A DNA stretch of 23,926 nt from Promethearchaeota archaeon (GCA_019058135.1 JAHLWE010000391.1:1-23926); one strand, 5' to 3'; positions 7,247 through 15,844 are shown, counted from the first letter of the stretch. Numbers and translations are program-made. The notes: generated from the letters alone by a model not told the origin.

Positions 7247-8983
7247 CTAAGTTGTTTCTTCTAAAAACTTCAGATAGATCTCCTGTTCACTGACGGGCAT
7301 ATATCTCAACTGTTCAATGATTTGTTGTAGATATTTAGGATTTAAATTTAACTTTTTAACTCGTAAAATCAGTTTCTCTGATAATTCTCGATTAAGTTCA
7401 AATAGTTCATTAAGATATTTTTCCTGCTCCTCCTCTGTTAAATACACAAATTCTTTCAAAATTTCTTTTTTATCTTTCTCTGGAATATTCAAATCAAGTA
7501 TTTTCCTTCGAATTTTTTCTGATAAAACATTAAAAATCTTTAAAAAATATCTTTCAACAATCTCTCTATCAGATTCCTCGGAAATAGGTAATAATGAATC
7601 GTGTAATTTTAATTTTAATGGTTGTTTTTTGAATTTTTTCTCGATTTTCTCATCCATCTTCTTTTGTTTCTTAGCTTCCTTTTCTAATTGCTTTTCTGAT
7701 TTTTTTTCAATAGGTTTCTTTACTGTCTCAAAGAAAGGAATTTCCTCCAGTCTTTTATCCCTTTTTTGAGCTTCACTTTCAATATCCTTTTTCTCTTCTA
7801 TTGGAAAAGGTTTTAAAGGCGGTATTTTTTTAGCGGCTAAAGGAACCGAGATATATTTTTGATCTTTTCCTTTTTCATCGCTTTTTATTTCATAAGGTGA
7901 TTTTGGAGGTTCTTGCCGATAAGTTGGTGGTTGAGGTGGTATTAACTCTTCGGTAGTTGATACTTTTCGAGAAGGATCATAATAAATGATTTCTGGCTGT
8001 CCTTTTTGAGCTAAAATTATTATCGTAATTGCTTTTAGCAAAATAAAAATTCCTGAGGCTCCAAAAAGGCATCCAATAATTCCTGCGACTAAAAATACTC
8101 CACCATCATGTTCTTTAAAGATCTTTTTGGGTGCTATTAAGGGAGATTTTTTCTTATCGATAGAAACTCCTATTATTGATAATAAAATTATAATAAAATA
8201 TGGAATAATAAGAACTGGAATCATGTATTCAAGAGGAAATAAACCAATTGATATAATTTTTGCAACATATCCAAGTCCTAAAATTATAATAGATACGGCA
8301 GCATAACTTGATATTGAATTTAATGAGTCTTCTATTAACAATCCCCAATCATAGCCTTGGAATTCTTGATTTTTCTTATCATATATAATGTAAATAATTA
8401 ATAGAAATCCTTTTATTAATAAAACAACACCTGCACCATATACAATGCATCCTAAAATTCCCATTGCAAAAGCTGAAACGCCAGCTTTATTATATTCTCC
8501 CTTCTTAATTAAAGGTGCTAGATACTTTTTATCAAAATGCGCAATTCTAAGCCCAAAAATAAAGAGTGCTACTGATTCAAAAATAATACTTAAAAATTGG
8601 AGATCATTTCCAATTCGATTTAATTGAAATATTCTAAATAAAGAAAGTATAGAAACAATGATTAAGATAATATAAGATAATTTATTGATATCCTGAATTA
8701 CATTATTAATATTAACCATTCCCCGTTGTGAGATCTTACGTTCTTTAGGTTTCCGAGGGGATGGCTGTTTTATTTCTTTAAGTTCCTTTTTTTCTTTAAC
8801 CTTTAAATCTTTTTCTTTTAATTCACGGAATTTAACTCCCTCTAAAAGAAACTTGTATCCACAATTTTCACAAAAAATTTGGATTCCTTTCTCGATTCTT
8901 TCAACCAATTCTATGGGAAATTGATGTCCACATTCCCTACAAAAGTATTTTGAACTTTTAACATTTTTTTGTTCATCATTCAT
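7247..8983 (-). CDS. Zinc-ribbon polytopic membrane protein with helical C-terminal repeats
   Basis: The family is not recognised. N terminus: a zinc ribbon with C15-x2-C18 and C38-x2-C41. A basic linker (50-90) follows, then about six hydrophobic segments (roughly 102-120, 129-149, 166-200, 223-246, 252-273, 294-325). Two of them form an internal duplication: AMGILGCIVYGAGVVLLIK (173-191) and VAGIIGCLFGASGIFILLK (299-317). A long Pro/Lys/Glu-rich linker (340-455) leads to a helical C domain (470-578) that also looks duplicated: LSEKIRRKILDLNI...EEEQEKYLNEL and LSEKLILRVKKLNL...SEQEIYLKFL. Both ends are likely cytoplasmic. A good Shine-Dalgarno (GAGAGGAA, 8992-8999) precedes ATG 8983. It probably shares a transcript with the winged-helix gene downstream and perhaps with the 181-residue zinc-ribbon gene 66 bases upstream. 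Function unknown; an adaptor or sensor role is only inference. Confidence 0.82.
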   Translation of the reverse strand: MNDEQKNVKSSKYFCRECGHQFPIELVERIEKGIQIFCENCGYKFLLEGVKFRELKEKDLKVKEKKELKEIKQPSPRKPKERKISQRGMVNINNVIQDINKLSYIILIIVSILSLFRIFQLNRIGNDLQFLSIIFESVALFIFGLRIAHFDKKYLAPLIKKGEYNKAGVSAFAMGILGCIVYGAGVVLLIKGFLLIIYIIYDKKNQEFQGYDWGLLIEDSLNSISSYAAVSIIILGLGYVAKIISIGLFPLEYMIPVLIIPYFIIILLSIIGVSIDKKKSPLIAPKKIFKEHDGGVFLVAGIIGCLFGASGIFILLKAITIIILAQKGQPEIIYYDPSRKVSTTEELIPPQPPTYRQEPPKSPYEIKSDEKGKDQKYISVPLAAKKIPPLKPFPIEEKKDIESEAQKRDKRLEEIPFFETVKKPIEKKSEKQLEKEAKKQKKMDEKIEKKFKKQPLKLKLHDSLLPISEESDREIVERYFLKIFNVLSEKIRRKILDLNIPEKDKKEILKEFVYLTEEEQEKYLNELFELNRELSEKLILRVKKLNLNPKYLQQIIEQLRYMPVSEQEIYLKFLEETT

Positions 8984-8991
8984 TTCTAATA

Positions 8992-8999
8992 TTCCTCTC
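8992..8999 (-). promoter_or_regulatory. Shine-Dalgarno site of the 578-residue membrane protein gene
   Basis: GAGAGGAA on the minus strand lies eight bases before ATG 8983. It is one of few strong Shine-Dalgarno matches in this window. Confidence 0.55.
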
Positions 9000-9049
9000 T
9001 GAGTTATATTTTAATAACAAATAATAAAAAAATATTTTGGAAATTTTTT

Positions 9050-9595
9050 TTAAGTATATGATTCTATTATTGATTGATTTTCTGGCTGTTCGTCTAATTC
9101 ATTTATCATGTCTCTTCTAAAACATTGACCGCAATGAATACAAAAAGTCATACCATTGGAATCCAAATGTTCGTGCATTTTATCAGTAAATTTCATCCCA
9201 CACTCAGTACAGTAGCAATATTCAAGATCTTGTTCATTTTTTAATGATTTATCAATCATTCTTGGTAATTCTACAACGGACTTTTGAGAATTCTCTCTTT
9301 TATCGGTTATTTTATCTGCCAAGGGAACTTTATGGTCTCCTGAATTTAATATTTTATCTATTAAATCAACCATTTTATTTATAACAAATTTAAAACCCTT
9401 AAAAATTCCCTTTAATATATAGAACATCCCCAAGCAAAGATATTTTATCAAATAATAGACCCCAATACACACAAGCACTGTAACACTGACAGCAAATGCT
9501 ACAATTAAGCTAGTAAATATGATCTGTTCGACTGGGCTAAGCCCATTAAACCAATTAGTCCAACCAATTATTATATCTAATATCATTTTCCTCAT
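9050..9595 (-). CDS. Small membrane protein with C-terminal zinc ribbon
   Basis: The 181-residue family is not recognised. One clear hydrophobic segment (about 23-51) is followed by an amphipathic, lysine-containing helix region (52-85), a polar linker, and a C-terminal zinc ribbon with C129-x2-C132 and C152-x2-C155; C127 and C158 are extra cysteines. This is the reverse arrangement of the neighbouring 578-residue protein, which has its zinc ribbon at the N terminus; the pair may contact one another at the membrane, but that is inference from adjacency. The gene lies 66 bases upstream of that gene on the same strand. ATG 9595 is used; ATG 9586 is an alternative. Confidence 0.75.
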   Translation of the reverse strand: MRKMILDIIIGWTNWFNGLSPVEQIIFTSLIVAFAVSVTVLVCIGVYYLIKYLCLGMFYILKGIFKGFKFVINKMVDLIDKILNSGDHKVPLADKITDKRENSQKSVVELPRMIDKSLKNEQDLEYCYCTECGMKFTDKMHEHLDSNGMTFCIHCGQCFRRDMINELDEQPENQSIIESYT

Positions 9596-9700
9596 TTTTT
9601 TATTTTTTTTTCTTGATTAGGATATTAGATAAATAATATTTAATTGATTTTTAGACCAATTATTATCAGAATTCCCAATACTAATTAGAAAAATTTTGAA

Positions 9701-10741
9701 TTATTCAAGTGAAGAATTGTTCAGTTGATCAGTGGATCTTTTATATTCTTTTAATTCTTTTTTATAACCGACATAATAAATTATGAAGAAAATAGAAAAG
9801 TATATTATTATAATAATAGACATTAACATTAGATAATCTCTAGTGAAAGCTAATAAATACAGAGATATCCCTAAAATAAAGCCGGTCAGTAATCTAAGAT
9901 TTGTATTGGATTTTCGATATCTCAATTTTTGAGTTCCCCAATCAATTAATGGAATAATTGGAAGTATAATACATAAAAAGAAAGCAAGTTCCTGATTGAA
10001 TGGAATTTTGGTGATGTTTTCATACAAATAAACTATAAATGATGAAAAAACAAGTGAAATAATCATTCCACTACATCTGGAACAGAAATATACATTCGTA
10101 CGTCCAAATTTTATTTTAAATGTATGATCAATTTCAAAATATGAATGATGAGTTAATAACACATTATAAATTTCTCTCTCAGTCGAAGAAAATAACATGT
10201 CAATTATGAAGATAAGAATTGGAACTAAAAACACAGCCGATATAATTATCTCCATAAATAATTTAAAACCAACATTTAATAAAATTAATTCTAACTCGAG
10301 GTCAGATTTAAGCGCAGTAAAAAATACGGAGAAAATTAAAATAATAAAGGAGGAAATAATGAAAACCAGAAAATTGTTAAAAATTTTAGTTGTCCCTTTT
10401 TGATATTTTAGCGGTTTATATTCATATATCCCAAATAATAACCCCATTAATCCGATAATAATAATCCAATCGATGTAAATTGAGTGCTCAGGAAAAAAGC
10501 TTAGTTGATATAAAAACTCTCCTAAAAAACCACTAATAAAACCAATTTTCCATCCAAAAAGGTTTGAAAAAATTGCGAAAATAAACAATGATAAATTAAA
10601 TTGAATAAAAAAGGTTTGATTCTCAATAAAAGGTCTGGAAATAGAATTAAAATTAATAGAACAGTAATAATAAATAATTATAAAAACAAATACTCTAAAC
10701 AAAAATAAAAAAATTGCTCTTAAATTATTTAAAAGTTTCAT
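9701..10741 (-). CDS. Polytopic membrane protein: ECF-S-like N half and DUF2085-like C half
   Basis: The protein has 346 residues and about nine to ten hydrophobic segments. N half (about 1-185): five or six helices with GWKIGFISGFLGEFL (63-77) and IGLMGLLFGIYEY (96-108). This resembles the glycine-rich helices of ECF-transporter substrate-binding (S) components, but I cannot name a substrate. C half (about 196-330): THHS (197-200), YFCSRCSGM (218-226) with C220-x2-C223, IDWGTQKL (266-273) and SNTNLRLLTGFILG (278-291). These match the pattern of DUF2085, a predicted membrane family of unknown function with a CxRCxG motif. The first 17 bases overlap the end of the upstream gene (10725-10741), so translation is probably coupled. 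The fusion is unusual as far as I know. DUF2085 assignment is fairly secure; the ECF-S resemblance is tentative. Confidence 0.78.
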   Translation of the reverse strand: MKLLNNLRAIFLFLFRVFVFIIIYYYCSINFNSISRPFIENQTFFIQFNLSLFIFAIFSNLFGWKIGFISGFLGEFLYQLSFFPEHSIYIDWIIIIGLMGLLFGIYEYKPLKYQKGTTKIFNNFLVFIISSFIILIFSVFFTALKSDLELELILLNVGFKLFMEIIISAVFLVPILIFIIDMLFSSTEREIYNVLLTHHSYFEIDHTFKIKFGRTNVYFCSRCSGMIISLVFSSFIVYLYENITKIPFNQELAFFLCIILPIIPLIDWGTQKLRYRKSNTNLRLLTGFILGISLYLLAFTRDYLMLMSIIIIIYFSIFFIIYYVGYKKELKEYKRSTDQLNNSSLE

Positions 10742-11402
10742 CTAAATCTCTATTTAGGTTTAGTTTTGTTTGCTCAAAACCTTTTCTTAAAACTTTAAGG
10801 ATTAAACCTTTAGCTGTAGGGACAGTTAATATTGAGGAATCCCCCTCTACTATTTTAATACATTGATCGGTAAATTCTAATTGTTCAGAAAGAGATTTAT
10901 AAGCCGTCTCTCGATCCTTGAATGCAAATCTTACCAAATCATCATAATTCTGAACATTTCCTGTTATTTTTAACATCTCTACTGCTCCTTTAACTTGAGC
11001 AATATAAGCCTTTTTATTGATTTCTCTCAATTTAGAGTAATTTTTATGATTCTTTTTGCATTGTAGATCTGTTTGATCTCCCGATAAATAAATTGGAAAA
11101 CTCTCCTCGATTATTTTGTTAAAATATTCTGGAGTATTTCCATTTAAAATCAAGAGTTTAGCTGAATTTAAAGTAATTTCAATTTGTTTTAAAGTTCCTT
11201 CTTTTAATTCTTTGTTGGACCAGTATCTATAAAAAGCATTTATAAATGGTTTAGTAATAAAATTAAATATTCCCGTATCTAGTTCTTTATTAATTAAATT
11301 TTTCCCTCTACGAATCGCATCATTCATTTGGACGATCATTCGATGTTTAATGATTTTATAATTTCTATCAATGATTTCTATGTTTGACTCAGAATTACTC
11401 AT
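10725..11402 (-). CDS. Helical protein of unknown function, coupled to the DUF2085 membrane protein
   Basis: I do not recognise this 225-residue protein. It is mostly predicted helix, has no membrane segment and no metal-binding cysteine cluster (C114 and C180 are isolated). The sequence reads as a helical bundle with a basic N terminal half (MNDAIRRGKNLI, 26-37) and an aromatic patch FINAFYRYW (53-61). Its 3' end overlaps the downstream membrane-protein gene by 17 bases, so the two products are probably made together and may interact. It is divergent from the 1091-residue solenoid gene, with 148 bases between the two starts. ATG 11402 is the first start in frame. Confidence 0.72.
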   Translation of the reverse strand: MSNSESNIEIIDRNYKIIKHRMIVQMNDAIRRGKNLINKELDTGIFNFITKPFINAFYRYWSNKELKEGTLKQIEITLNSAKLLILNGNTPEYFNKIIEESFPIYLSGDQTDLQCKKNHKNYSKLREINKKAYIAQVKGAVEMLKITGNVQNYDDLVRFAFKDRETAYKSLSEQLEFTDQCIKIVEGDSSILTVPTAKGLILKVLRKGFEQTKLNLNRDLDETFK

Positions 11403-11529
11403 AAAATCTAGACCTCGAATTAAAAAATAAAATATATGATTAAATTTAAAAATTTAGAAATCAAAAAAAGTATTAAAGGTATTGAAGATCTCATAATATT
11501 TTTCTACTTGTTAATATTGCTCAGATAAT

Positions 11530-11536
11530 AGGTGAT
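11530..11536 (+). promoter_or_regulatory. Shine-Dalgarno-like site of the 1091-residue gene
   Basis: AGGTGAT lies 14 bases before ATG 11551. The match to the 16S rRNA tail is good but the spacing is longer than usual, so its use is uncertain. Confidence 0.35.
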
Positions 11537-11550
11537 AAAAAATTCGATAT

Positions 11551-14500
11551 ATGTTCCGTATCCTTGTCCTAGGTAAACCAGAAAGTTCAATACCATATAT
11601 AATGAATACGGGTGTCGAAGATGGAGAAGACCAGGAAGATATTTATGAGTGTTATAAAGAAATTAAAGTATTTGATAATATATGTAATTTAGAAATTGAT
11701 GTTGTTGCAAAACTTACAGCAGATTTTGATGAAATTATTCCTAATGTTGATGGCATAATTTATTTTCTTAACCCGATGGAAAAAAGGGAGTGGGATTTAT
11801 TTGAACTTTTATCAGAAATTATTTCAGATGTAAGAAGAGGCATCCCCATAATTATCTTTTTTTATAGTCCTGGTAGAATTATAACAATCTCTTCTAATAT
11901 CTTGTTAGAAGGAGTTTGGAAAAATTATCCCTTATATGAAAGTTTTATTAATTTACCACCTAATCAATTTTACAAGGTGCTTAGCACACTTACAGAATCA
12001 ATGATTACAAGTAAAATACCAATCAATGCAGAAAATGCTTGGATGCGGCTTTCTATTTTTATATCACAAGCAAATACTTTTTATCAAGAGGGTAAATATT
12101 ATGAATCTGCAAGAGCTACAGAGTGTGCAGCCAGAGTTGCAAATATATATAATATGGATGATTTCTTTATATACGGGGAGCAAGCATCTTTCTTATATTC
12201 AAAAGCATATAGATATTTAGAGGCATCAAATGTTCTACAAGAGATTGATAAAGAGAAAAGTCTCTTATTTAAAAGATATTACGTTGATAATATGATTTCA
12301 TATGGAAATCGACTTTTTAATAAAAATAATTTCGATGAAGCTGCAAACCAATATGAAACTGCTGGAAATTGGGCTTCTCTAGAATTAGAAGATAAAGAAA
12401 TTATTCAACAAGCATATAAATATGCCATTCATTCATGGATTTCAGCAACGAAAGTCGAAAATGCCTTTATTATTTGCCAAAAAATGAATAGGATAGACAA
12501 AAAAGATATATTGAATGAAATAACTGATAAAATTAATGCGTCTATAGACTATTTAATCTCGGTAAATAAGTTAAATACTGCTAGAGAACAATTATACTTA
12601 TCAACAAATATGTATCAAAAAGAAGGGTTGTTCGAAGATCTAGAGAAAATTGCAAAAAAACTTGCAGAAACATTAATCCTAATCTTTAAAGATAAAATTA
12701 AAAAAAATGATATTTATAGTGCTAAAGAGACATATGATGAAATTGTGAATATTTGGAATATATTTGATGTTGAAAGAGTTAATTTAGATAATCAATTAGA
12801 AAAAATAATACGTTCATTTGCAGAAGTTCTTAATTTCAATATGGTTAGTCTTTTAATTAATGAATTAAATTCTTTAGATTTGAAGAAAAAATTGACGGAA
12901 TTCGTTTCTGAAGTTGAAGATAGTGATAGAGCACGGAAAAAAAAGGAACAAGAAGAATTTATTGAACATGGAGTTGTAATCCTAAAAGAATATATTAAAG
13001 CAGAAAAAAATATCTTTTTAAATACTAGTAAAGAAGCAATTGATTTAGCAAATCATCATGTTTCTAAAGGAAAAATAATCCAAGGGGCTAATATATTAAT
13101 AGAGCAATCTCAATTGTTAAAGCATCTTGGAGAAGATGATTTATCTGATGATGTTAATATGCAAGCTTTAAATATTTTAATTGAGGGTAATTTTTTACCC
13201 GAATTTATTTATCATTCTAAGCCTTTAAAAAGAATCACAAAGAAAAGGTATTTCCAAGGAAAATTACTTCAAATTATCAATTCAATAGAGTTAATTTATA
13301 ATAAGGACGGATATTCAAAAATTGAGAATTATATTGATAAATTATTAAGAATATATAGGTCTCTAATGATTTATGAGGGTTCAACAAAATTTTCTGAATT
13401 TTATATCGAATTAATAAAAAAATACGCATTAAAAATAATTGAAAATAACGAAAACATAAAAGGCATAAAATCATCGCTTGCACTAATCCAACAGGCATTA
13501 TATATCTCATCATCATATTTGGATAATAAAATAATAAATTTTGACGAGATATATAAAAAAATAGCTGAAACTTATATTCTTTTAGAAGATTTAAGTCTTG
13601 CAAATACTTACAATCAAAGAATTGAGAATAGAAGATATTCAAAAATCATTAGCAAAAAAATCCATAAACTAGAATCAGAAAGAAGTGCATTAAAAGCTGA
13701 AAAAGCTAAAAAAGCAGTTAAAGGAGAGCTCTTAAAAGAAAAATTATCAATATTAAAACAAAAAGCTAAAGAAGCTTTAAGTGAACTTGGGGGGCAATTC
13801 AAATCGAGAAAAGGATTAAAAAGAGCATATTTTCAAACACCTCTTATGTTACTTAATAAGAGAGAATATGAAGATTCAATTGCTGCTTATAAAGATGTTG
13901 CTATTAGATTAACGAAAATTAAAAAATATAATTTAAGTGCTATATCCATCGCGGTTGCATGTTTAATTTTATTAAAAGAAAATCAATTTGAAAAAATTCC
14001 AATTTTTATAAATTCTATTAGAAAAGAATTGAAAGACTATGTAAAAATACTATTCGAAACATTTCCGGTGAAAATCATTGAATATATTATAGAAATGAGG
14101 AAATATGAAGATGAAAAAAGAATTAAAGAAGCTATTGGTTTCATGAAAACTCTCCCACTCTTCGAAATAGAAAAATTAGTATTAAGTTTATATCTAGGAG
14201 AAGATATTGATATAGCAGCTCCAGAAATGAAAGTAGAAAGAAAAATAATAGAAATTCCTGAGGGAAAAATTGAACAATCTTCTATTCAAAAGGGAAAAGA
14301 GATAAAAGCTGATATTTTACGTAAAGAAAAAGCAGAAATAGTTAAAAAGAAGATCCTATTAGAACAAAATTTAGCAAAGTTAAAACAAAAACAAGTAGAT
14401 CTAAAAAGAACCGTAAAAGAAGTCCTTAAAAAAAGAAGTGCTTTAAGAAGAAGATACTATAATGAGATCTTAGATTTATTAAACAAAAATGATTTTAGAG

Positions 14501-14826
14501 AAGCGGCAAACAAGTATCTCCACGTTGCTACAATACTGATTAAACGAAAAGATTTTGAAAATGCAAGTTTTATTATACTCTTATGGGGACTCTGCTTATT
14601 TAAAACAGACCAATCTCTTCAATCAATCAAAACAAAATTGGGAGTAATTCTTGATACATTAGGAATTTCGAAAGAGTTAATAAAAGATACATTCTATAAT
14701 CTAATGCTATCTTTTTTAATTGAAGCAAATTTAGCAGGAGAAAATGATTTATATGAATTGGGTAAAAAAATATTGAGTGTAGATGTCCTACCTCTATTTA
14801 ATGAGGAAATTATTCTCATTTCTTAG
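11551..14826 (+). CDS. Pseudo-GTPase domain fused to a long helical-repeat (TPR/SNAP-like) protein
   Basis: The 1091-residue protein appears cytoplasmic. N domain (1-150): strand FRILVLGKP (2-10), then VDGIIYFLNP (66-75) and IPIIIFFYSP (98-107). These fit the strand order of a Ras-like fold, but there is no GxxxxGK[ST] loop and no NKxD. Residues 160-450 contain helical pairs with TPR/SNAP flavour, for example YYESARATECAARVA (183-197) and FDEAANQYETAGNWA (261-275). More helical repeats run to about 700. Two copies of a coiled-coil plus TPR-like module follow: about 704-870 and 918-1082. Shared positions are LLNKREYEDSIAAYKDVA (767-784) against LLNKNDFREAANKYLHVA (976-993), and both copies end in LPLF. 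Such solenoids in eukaryotes act as trafficking or assembly scaffolds; that role here is inference. It is divergently transcribed from the 225-residue gene. AT-rich, lysine-rich composition matches its neighbours. Confidence 0.85.
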   Translation: MFRILVLGKPESSIPYIMNTGVEDGEDQEDIYECYKEIKVFDNICNLEIDVVAKLTADFDEIIPNVDGIIYFLNPMEKREWDLFELLSEIISDVRRGIPIIIFFYSPGRIITISSNILLEGVWKNYPLYESFINLPPNQFYKVLSTLTESMITSKIPINAENAWMRLSIFISQANTFYQEGKYYESARATECAARVANIYNMDDFFIYGEQASFLYSKAYRYLEASNVLQEIDKEKSLLFKRYYVDNMISYGNRLFNKNNFDEAANQYETAGNWASLELEDKEIIQQAYKYAIHSWISATKVENAFIICQKMNRIDKKDILNEITDKINASIDYLISVNKLNTAREQLYLSTNMYQKEGLFEDLEKIAKKLAETLILIFKDKIKKNDIYSAKETYDEIVNIWNIFDVERVNLDNQLEKIIRSFAEVLNFNMVSLLINELNSLDLKKKLTEFVSEVEDSDRARKKKEQEEFIEHGVVILKEYIKAEKNIFLNTSKEAIDLANHHVSKGKIIQGANILIEQSQLLKHLGEDDLSDDVNMQALNILIEGNFLPEFIYHSKPLKRITKKRYFQGKLLQIINSIELIYNKDGYSKIENYIDKLLRIYRSLMIYEGSTKFSEFYIELIKKYALKIIENNENIKGIKSSLALIQQALYISSSYLDNKIINFDEIYKKIAETYILLEDLSLANTYNQRIENRRYSKIISKKIHKLESERSALKAEKAKKAVKGELLKEKLSILKQKAKEALSELGGQFKSRKGLKRAYFQTPLMLLNKREYEDSIAAYKDVAIRLTKIKKYNLSAISIAVACLILLKENQFEKIPIFINSIRKELKDYVKILFETFPVKIIEYIIEMRKYEDEKRIKEAIGFMKTLPLFEIEKLVLSLYLGEDIDIAAPEMKVERKIIEIPEGKIEQSSIQKGKEIKADILRKEKAEIVKKKILLEQNLAKLKQKQVDLKRTVKEVLKKRSALRRRYYNEILDLLNKNDFREAANKYLHVATILIKRKDFENASFIILLWGLCLFKTDQSLQSIKTKLGVILDTLGISKELIKDTFYNLMLSFLIEANLAGENDLYELGKKILSVDVLPLFNEEIILIS

Positions 14827-14864
14827 GTTATAGATAATAATATCTAATTAATGTGTAAGACTTC

Positions 14865-15797
14865 TCAACTTTTTGTTTTTAATACCGAAAATGCAAATTT
14901 GAGCAGGTCCTTGCATCTCATACGCAAAGTAACTTCGGTAATGTTAGATAAGTCTGCAATCTCTTTTTGAGTGCGCGGCTCATTATATTTCTTTGCTCCA
15001 AGGTAGATAGCTGCACATGATATTCCTTTAGGATCTTTTCCAGCAATTCTAAATCCATTCTTTTTAGCCCTTTCAATTATTTCAATTGCATAATTCCTTA
15101 CTTTCATGGATAAATGTAGGTCTTCAACGAATTTATCTACATATCGCTCAGGATCGAAATATTGAACTTTTAAATTTAATTTAGGCAGTACTTCCATAAA
15201 TATGAGACGATAAGCTTTCACAACCTTTTTCTTGGGCAATTGTGCAATTTTTACAATTTCATCAATCGTTCTAGGAATCCCATGAACACGAAGTGCTGCA
15301 AAAATTGAAGCAGTAAGTAATGTATCTATACTACGGCCCATAGTAAGCTTTTCTTTAACGGTATAGGTATAGATCCTAAGACTGTCCTCTGCTACTGTGT
15401 CTGGAATGCCTAATACTTTTTGGAGTCTTTGTAAATTAGGCAATGCTATCCATAAATTTCTTTCAAAGCTAGTAGTAAGAGAACGATGTATTTTAGCAAG
15501 TCTATTAAACTGTGATTTGTATTTAGGCGTTAATAATATGCCTCGTGCATCTCTCTGACCTTTTATGACTGTACGTGGGCCAATGGGACTATAAACAGGT
15601 TCATTCTTCTTACGTTTTCTTACTTCTTCTTGAGTAAACGCTCTTCGTGGAGAATCATCAAAAATTTGATAATACACACATCCACAGTTTAAACACACCA
15701 CATAACCATTCTCCTCAATTAATTTAACTGAATCGCAACAAGGTTCTTCGTTCTGGCTAAAATATTGGTCATTTTGCTTGAAATCTTTTTTACTCAT
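14865..15797 (-). CDS. tfb: Transcription initiation factor B (TFB), altered zinc ribbon
   Basis: TFB binds the TBP-TATA complex and recruits RNA polymerase. The protein has 310 residues from ATG 15797. The N-terminal zinc ribbon has C35-x2-C38 (CLNCG) as its second knuckle, but the first reads EPCCDS (18-23) where TFBs have a CPxCGS form, so the first cysteine is displaced. A B-reader/linker region follows (RRAFTQEEVRKR, 51-62; GPRTVI, 73-78). Two cyclin folds cover about 98-200 and 210-305, with IAGKDPKGISCAAIYLGAK (251-269) and a C-terminal helix-turn-helix (RTQKEIADLSNITEVTLRMR, 275-294) that should read the BRE. The frame extends upstream to a TTG at 15833, but a TATA-like element at 15845-15860 would place the transcription start near 15825, downstream of that TTG, so ATG 15797 is chosen. 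The partner gene across the 322-base divergent region is the Arf/Rag-like GTPase. Confidence 0.93.
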   Translation of the reverse strand: MSKKDFKQNDQYFSQNEEPCCDSVKLIEENGYVVCLNCGCVYYQIFDDSPRRAFTQEEVRKRKKNEPVYSPIGPRTVIKGQRDARGILLTPKYKSQFNRLAKIHRSLTTSFERNLWIALPNLQRLQKVLGIPDTVAEDSLRIYTYTVKEKLTMGRSIDTLLTASIFAALRVHGIPRTIDEIVKIAQLPKKKVVKAYRLIFMEVLPKLNLKVQYFDPERYVDKFVEDLHLSMKVRNYAIEIIERAKKNGFRIAGKDPKGISCAAIYLGAKKYNEPRTQKEIADLSNITEVTLRMRCKDLLKFAFSVLKTKS

Positions 15798-15844
15798 AGA
15801 AATATTAGATTTTATTGGGGGTTTCAATAACAATTAAATGAGAG

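Noticed and set aside
7317..7769. 150-codon plus-strand frame inside the 578-residue membrane protein gene
   Set aside because: Serine/phenylalanine-rich product opposite a lysine/glutamate-rich coding region; an antisense shadow.
15798..15833. Longer TFB start at TTG 15833
   Set aside because: The TATA-like element at 15845-15860 would place the transcription start downstream of this codon, and the added residues match nothing in TFBs.
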